A stretch of DNA of 64,000 nt, from NCBI GenBank assembly GCA_030998225.1, contig JAPYXD010000678.1:124001-188000 (forward strand). Reading direction: 5' to 3'. The translations under genes were made by a program, and so were the position numbers. Below the pieces are notes generated by a model, which was given only the letters and a program-made list of their open reading frames with translations, made no database searches and was not told the DNA's origin. The DNA is from Diplolepis rosae (taxonomy: Eukaryota; Arthropoda; Insecta; Hymenoptera; Diplolepididae). Positions 59,336 through 64,000 of the stretch are shown here, in pieces (positions within the stretch are counted from its first letter, which is position 1; each line of letters starts with the position of its first letter).

Positions 59336-59660
59336 GTATTTTGTACTGATATTCACTGCATATTGTGATAAATTAACTTCACAGTTTAATAGTAATGAGG
59401 TTATTAGCAAATCTATTTTTTGAGCCTGCTGATCGGTATTCCTCCCTTAAAGCATTACTTTTATTATTGTCAGAGTTTTGATTTACGTCAGTTTTTTAAT
59501 ATTATACCAATTTTAAAGCTGTTTGACGAATAGAATCATATTTTAGTGTTGATGTGTTTTTTTTATTAATTACAATGTCATTTTTTAGATCAGTTCTACC
59601 AAATATCTTTAAATGATTAGTATTTACAAGTAATTAGTGTCTTGAAGTTAATCTGACCAT
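59336..59660. other. AT-rich DNA without a recognised gene
   Basis: No feature seen. Confidence 0.4.
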
Positions 59661-60024
59661 TTAAGGGCATGTGATACTTGGGAAAATAGCAAATTATATT
59701 GATTTTAAGTTTCTATATTTTTGTGTCCAGAATACATAGACTTTTGATTTCAAAATTTGAGAAATAGTAGAGAAGATAAAATCAGACGTAGATAGACGAC
59801 TTTTGATTTAAAAAATAGAAAAAAGTTCAATTTAGCTCAATCTATGAATACAATTTTTTTATTATCGAAACCAAAAGTAGTCTATCTATGTCGGTTTACA
59901 TCTTCTCTAATAATTTTCAAATTTTGAAAACAAGATTTAATGTATTTTGGACACGAACATGTGGAAACTCGACCAAGTTGTTCACATAATCTTGATACTT
60001 TTCTCTAGTATCACATGCCCTTAA
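59661..60024. mobile_element. TTAA-flanked MITE, GGGCATGTGATAC tips
   Basis: TTAA at both ends, tips GGGCATGTGATACTTGGGAA and mirror; 364 bp, arms matching weakly throughout. Confidence 0.85.
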
Positions 60025-60105
60025 AGCTCAAACCCTTGAGCACTGTTTTTTTGTTTTTTATTTTTGTGCTTGACAAACGCACACTCTTACGAGCGCAAAC
60101 TCAAC

Positions 60106-60594
60106 ACGCAAAAAAGAAAATGTTGGTGATCAGTACGCCGGTCGGTCAGCAACGGCAGTTGCTGCTGACCAGAATTTTTCTACTGTGGCTCTGGCTCAGT
60201 CCGTGCATATACTGAAGGCCAGTGCTAAGCCTAACAGCATCACTAGTCTCTATGAGTCAGTAAAAAAATGCTGCTCAGCAGCAACTCGCATTCTGAGGCG
60301 CAGAATAGCGATATCTAATATTGTCAACTACGATTCACTGACCTGCAGTACGCGTTATAACTAAATCAAAGCATCTGACTTCCACTTTTCAGTGAATCGG
60401 TCGGTTCTGCGTTACGACAAGCGAGTTGCTGCAAAGAAGCATTCAGCTTGCTGTATTGTAGAAATTTAGAAAACTTCTAATTAGAGTCGAAGTTACTCTA
60501 CTTTAGCATTTTCCCTTGCGAAAGCAAAATCAAGCATCTCAGTTTCTGCTGAGCAGCAAGAAAATGCTGGTTATTAGCATTTACTTTTTTGCGT
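60106..60594. mobile_element. MITE with ACGCAAAAAAG tips
   Basis: Tips ACGCAAAAAAGAAAATGTTG and mirrored ACGCAAAAAAGTAAATGCTA. Inner words gctgctcagcagca and mirrors. No coding content. Confidence 0.65.
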
Positions 60595-61330
60595 AAAGCC
60601 TTATACTTTATTTCATCGTGGATAACACAGGTCTGCAAATAATGAGTTTGTATTTGTTGTTGGAAAAAAAAAGATCATTTCCGGGGTAATTTTTGACGTA
60701 GAATCCGAATACGAAATCATAATGAGCCTATCACGTCAGGATTTTGAGATATTTGAAGTTATGTGCTCGAAAAATGGGGTTTTTCGCTACTTTTGAGGTT
60801 ATGTACAGGGCGCAAAATTTTTTTTGGTTTTTTTCTCAAATGTCATCATTTAGCACTACTCTTTCCCTTCAAAATGAGCTATTGAACAGTCACGAGCGAT
60901 TTTTGTTCACAAAGATACGGCCATATCAAGTTTTGACATTTATCCGAACAACAATACTGTGTTCTCTGTCGATTTCGATCCTCGACATTGAATCTACCAT
61001 CTTATAAATGAAAATGTCAATCTTGCGACCCCATTTTCGTAATCAGCAATTCCGAAACACCCGAGTAAGAGTTTTTAGAGAGCGAAATCGTTTAATTTCA
61101 TAAATTTCGATCCACCATTTTGAATCCGCCATCTTAGAAACTATTATATAACTATTATTAATTTATTGCACTATTACACCATTATTACACTACTTATTAT
61201 ACTATTATTAATATAACTATTATTACGTTTCCAGAGCCTTGTATTATATCATGCATATACAATTTTTAAATTGTATGTTCATAAAATTTGTTCATAATAT
61301 TTTATGATTGATGTGTTATAGAAATCAGAA
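60595..61330. other. Upstream flank of the reductase gene
   Basis: 60690-61140 looks like old repeat (tttcgatccaccattttgaa, gaatccgccatctta). 61140-61230 is a ctattatta low-complexity tract. A ttatag at 61316-61321 just before the start codon could be a splice acceptor for a coding exon with 5' UTR. Confidence 0.4.
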
Positions 61331-63326
61331 ATGAATGAGTTAAGTGAGATACAAACATTTTACAAGGGAAAGACAATCTTCATCACGGGCGGTTCAGGGC
61401 TCATGGGGAAAGTTCTGATAGAAAAATTGCTTTATACTTGTGAGGATCTCAATAAGATCTATATATTATTGCGGCCAAAGAGGGGACAAAGTCCAGAAAT
61501 TCGTGTGAACGAGATGTTCAAGTTACCGGTGAGTCTAAAGATATACGCATCTTTCTAATGGTAAGATATATTTTATTACAAAAGGAATATTTTGCAATAG
61601 TTCTGTCTGATGAGCTTGACAAAAATTATTTAGCATGTACATATATTAATCGTAATTCTTATATTTTGTCTAAGATGTTTGATAGAATTCAAAAGTTGAG
61701 ACCAAACGTTATGAAGAAGTTAATACCTCTACAAGGGGATGTAACTTTGAAAAATCTTGGACTAACTGACGAACAACAAGCGTGTTTGCTAGAACAAGTT
61801 CAAGTAGTATTCCATTGTGCAGCTACTCTTAGATTAGAAGCGAAGCTAAAGGACGCAATTGAAATGAATACGGTAAACATTTTTCAGTATTTAATTTTAA
61901 GTTGGTTGTAAAACCAAAATTTTTGCTGTGAACAGAGAAAAATCGAGAAGAATACTTCAACATACGTTAATAGATAGAAATATGAAAATCACTTAATTTA
62001 ATTGTTTCCAATCGTGTTTCTTAATCATCCTTTATTGGGTCGATCGAATCCAATCGTGTCCAACTGATTATTCCTAGAAGGGAAGTAAGAGAAACACAAG
62101 GAGGCATGGGAGTGTCTTTATCTAAATGACAGACAACAGGCAATCGTTTGGAGAGAGACACTTATAATCACCTTTACCTATGTACGAGCAGTTAACCAAG
62201 TTTAAAAATAGGTCGTTTGATGTAGTATTATTTTAAAATAACCAATTAATAATTACAAATAACTACGTGTTTGTTGCTGTCACAGTCAAGATGAAACGTT
62301 GAAATTTAAATTCTGATTTTATTTTTCAGAGTAGGTAAGATGTAAGTTACCCACTGGGTATTAAAGGGTTAAAATTAAATCACTGAGGCTAAAAACTTGC
62401 AAAGTTCCTTACTGCACAAGCGTGAGAGAGAGGCGAAGTAATGATGAAAAAGCATATATTATTTTTTCCCCTCTTTCTCACGCTTGTATAGTAGGAAAAG
62501 TTGCAGGTTTTCAATATAAGTATTTTAAATAACTAATCCCACTATATTTTTCATAATGATTACAAAAGACTAGCCCCATCCCAATTTTCACTATGATTGT
62601 AATATTGAAACCTTGGTTTCAACGTTAGAATCAAGTAGGGGTTTTCATCAGGGTTGCCAAGGCCATGGATCAACCGAACCATATGATCAGTTGATTTGGA
62701 TTCTGTTCTCGCGTGCGAGAGCGACAAGGAAGGAACAAAAGCAGCTCGCCACGTCATCTCTCCCTACTCGCTGCACACGGATACGGTGTGGAGTCGTTCT
62801 GTAGGTACCCCGGTTTGCAATCTGAGTACACTGTTTGTACGAATATGAGTTTAGAGATAAAAAACGCCAGTATGTTAGGGAACCAATCAAAAATCCGGTT
62901 GATCTATGGCGTTAATTCCAAAATTTATTGGAATGATGTTTTTAAGTGGTAATACAATTTCAATTATATTAGATAAACAGTTATATGATTCATAACGATG
63001 CAGAAATAATATAGAATTGCATGCAGATGAAAGGATTTATCGTGATTATAATTCGTGTAGTTATGTGGCTTCTGAGTAAATGGGATTCTTAATAGCACAC
63101 AGTAAACGAGTTTGGGTTTGCTCTTTAAGGTGGGCACAAAGAGGCTTCTGGAATTAAGTAAGCGGATGAAGAATCTTGAAGCTTTCGTTCATTTGAGTAC
63201 AGCCTTCTGTCACGTTGATCAAGAGGAACTTGGAGAACGAGTTTACGATGCACCAGATGATCCAGAAGACGTTATGCGACTCATTCAATGGCTTGATGAA
63301 AGTGCTGTCGACCTTATCACACCCAA
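61331..63326 (+). CDS. Fatty acyl-CoA reductase, N-terminal exons (gene runs off the window)
   Basis: Exons 61331-61528, 61675-61872 and 63130-63326; the first two joins are phase 0, the last ends in phase 2 at a GT. Together they give 197 residues. Residues 12-30 hold the Rossmann NAD(P)H-binding glycine motif (TIFITGGSGLMGKVLIEKL), followed by YILLRPKRGQ, GDVTLKNLGLT, VFHCAATLRLEAKL, AIEMNT|VGT and FVHLSTAFCHVDQEELGE, all in the order of insect acyl-CoA reductases that reduce fatty acyl-CoA to alcohols for wax or pheromone. These enzymes are usually about 500 residues; the YxxxK catalytic pair and the C-terminal domain should lie further downstream and were not found before 64000. No defect seen in these exons. 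Confidence 0.85.
61873..63129. other. Second intron of the reductase gene
   Basis: Holds a hairpin at about 62390-62512 (acttgcaaagttccttactg and mirror, acaagcgtgagagagagg and mirror) and otherwise no recognised element. Confidence 0.5.
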
Positions 63327-63684
63327 GTATACTTTTTAAAAGTTTTTACAGTCTGTACAACAAAACAAGCTTTTCTTTTTCTCTATAACTTATTACACTA
63401 TATAGTTTTTTTCGCTCTTTTTCTGAAATGAAAGTAATTCTAGATGGCTGGTGCTATTGACACATTGTGCACATTTGTCCATATTGTATAAAAATTGCAG
63501 AAAAAAGGGGGCACCACAAAATAACTTGTAACGATTAAATTTTCGAAGAAAAAAACTTCAAGACGAAAAATTTTTTAGGATCAAGAAAACTATTTATAAA
63601 CGAACTTTTTTTTCGATCCGGGGTCTGATTTTGAACGCATACATTTCATTGAATAGCAACCCTCATTAATCCAATTTAGATTTT
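63327..63684. other. Intron sequence after reductase exon 3
   Basis: AT-rich, no next exon recognised before the LINE fragment. Confidence 0.5.
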
Positions 63685-64000
63685 TTTTGTAAGGAGGAAA
63701 AATACAGGACTCTCTTATGACGGCTCTAGGCATACCTGTTACCCTCAGACTGCAGGGTGAGAGGAACCATTGTGTCAGGAGTGAGCTCAGCACTCACCGC
63801 TCGACCAACGCCTCCCTTGGCACATCCCACTTGACGCAGGCAAAGAGTGTGTGCTCCGCGTAATCCACAGGGAAACCGCAGTAGTGACACGACTCACCGT
63901 CTCTTTTTCTAAATGCGCTTCAGGTACGCATTGAAGCAGCCATAGTTTGGAAGCGCTTGCTCCAGGTAAAAGTCGACTTCACCGTGCTTTCTATTCAGTC
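63685..64000 (-). mobile_element. 3' end of an R1-clade LINE, same family as 12582-15510
   Basis: On the minus strand the sequence matches the last part of ORF2 of the other copy (WLNRKHGEV, then CFNAYLK, HTL, ELTPDTMVPLTLQSE) and its 3' UTR tail (gagagtcctg, then tttttcctcc), ending in a short poly-A (read as t-run near 63680). Frameshifts and a deletion of the UTR make it a dead copy. It continues beyond the window and appears to lie in an intron of the reductase gene, antisense to it. Confidence 0.85.

Overview
The window is AT-rich, intron-containing eukaryotic DNA, most likely from an insect. The evidence is a fatty acyl-CoA reductase gene, an env-bearing Ty3/gypsy (errantivirus-type) retroelement, R1-clade LINEs, a mariner and many MITEs. 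The species cannot be named from sequence alone. Only two loci look like cellular genes: an eight-exon BEN-domain gene (4288-7546) that reads through in consistent splice phase, and the first three coding exons of a fatty acyl-CoA reductase (61331-63326) whose catalytic Tyr/Lys exon lies outside the window. Nearly everything else that can be identified is transposable-element DNA, often nested.

Layout. 1-2803: degraded Ty3/gypsy on the minus strand. 4288-7546: BEN gene. 7939-8612: TTAA-flanked foldback MITE. 9706-20232: a 10.5-kb two-gene CACTA/EnSpm-type DNA transposon with a 15-bp-duplication LINE insertion inside gene 1 and a (CA)n tract inside gene 2; a second CACTA-like right end lies at 20873. 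21851-24655: non-coding CACTA-like element. 27704-28566: foldback. 29527-31664: nested inverted repeats. 31966-39394: another CACTA-like element carrying a young errantivirus (32362-38874) with 222-bp LTRs. 41223-43210: long-TIR element with one ORF. 43900-50020: several MITE families (piggyBac-like, hAT-like, CACTA-like). 52420-55748: 1.1-kb-arm palindrome with tandem-repeat arms. 56866-57465: TTAA MITE. 57821-58971: broken mariner with a nested foldback. 59011-60594: three more MITEs. 61331-63326: reductase exons. 63685-64000: 3' end of a second LINE copy on the minus strand.

The most interesting thread is the CACTA-type system. The long element encodes an accessory protein (gene 1) and a zinc-finger plus transposase (gene 2). 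Its tips (CAC, then T or G, then GAGAAAAA) recur on at least six other elements or solo ends. A subterminal motif, TTAACTATGGGACAGCCAT, sits about 55-63 bp from several of those tips, as a transposase-binding site might. All coding copies here are broken (stops, frameshifts, insertions), so any activity would have to come from elsewhere in the genome. A second thread is repeat DNA carrying many exact TCAAGGTCA sites, the extended half-site bound by FTZ-F1/ERR-type nuclear receptors.

All calls come from reading the sequence and remembered family features; no database search was run. Exon borders come from GT/AG and phase only.
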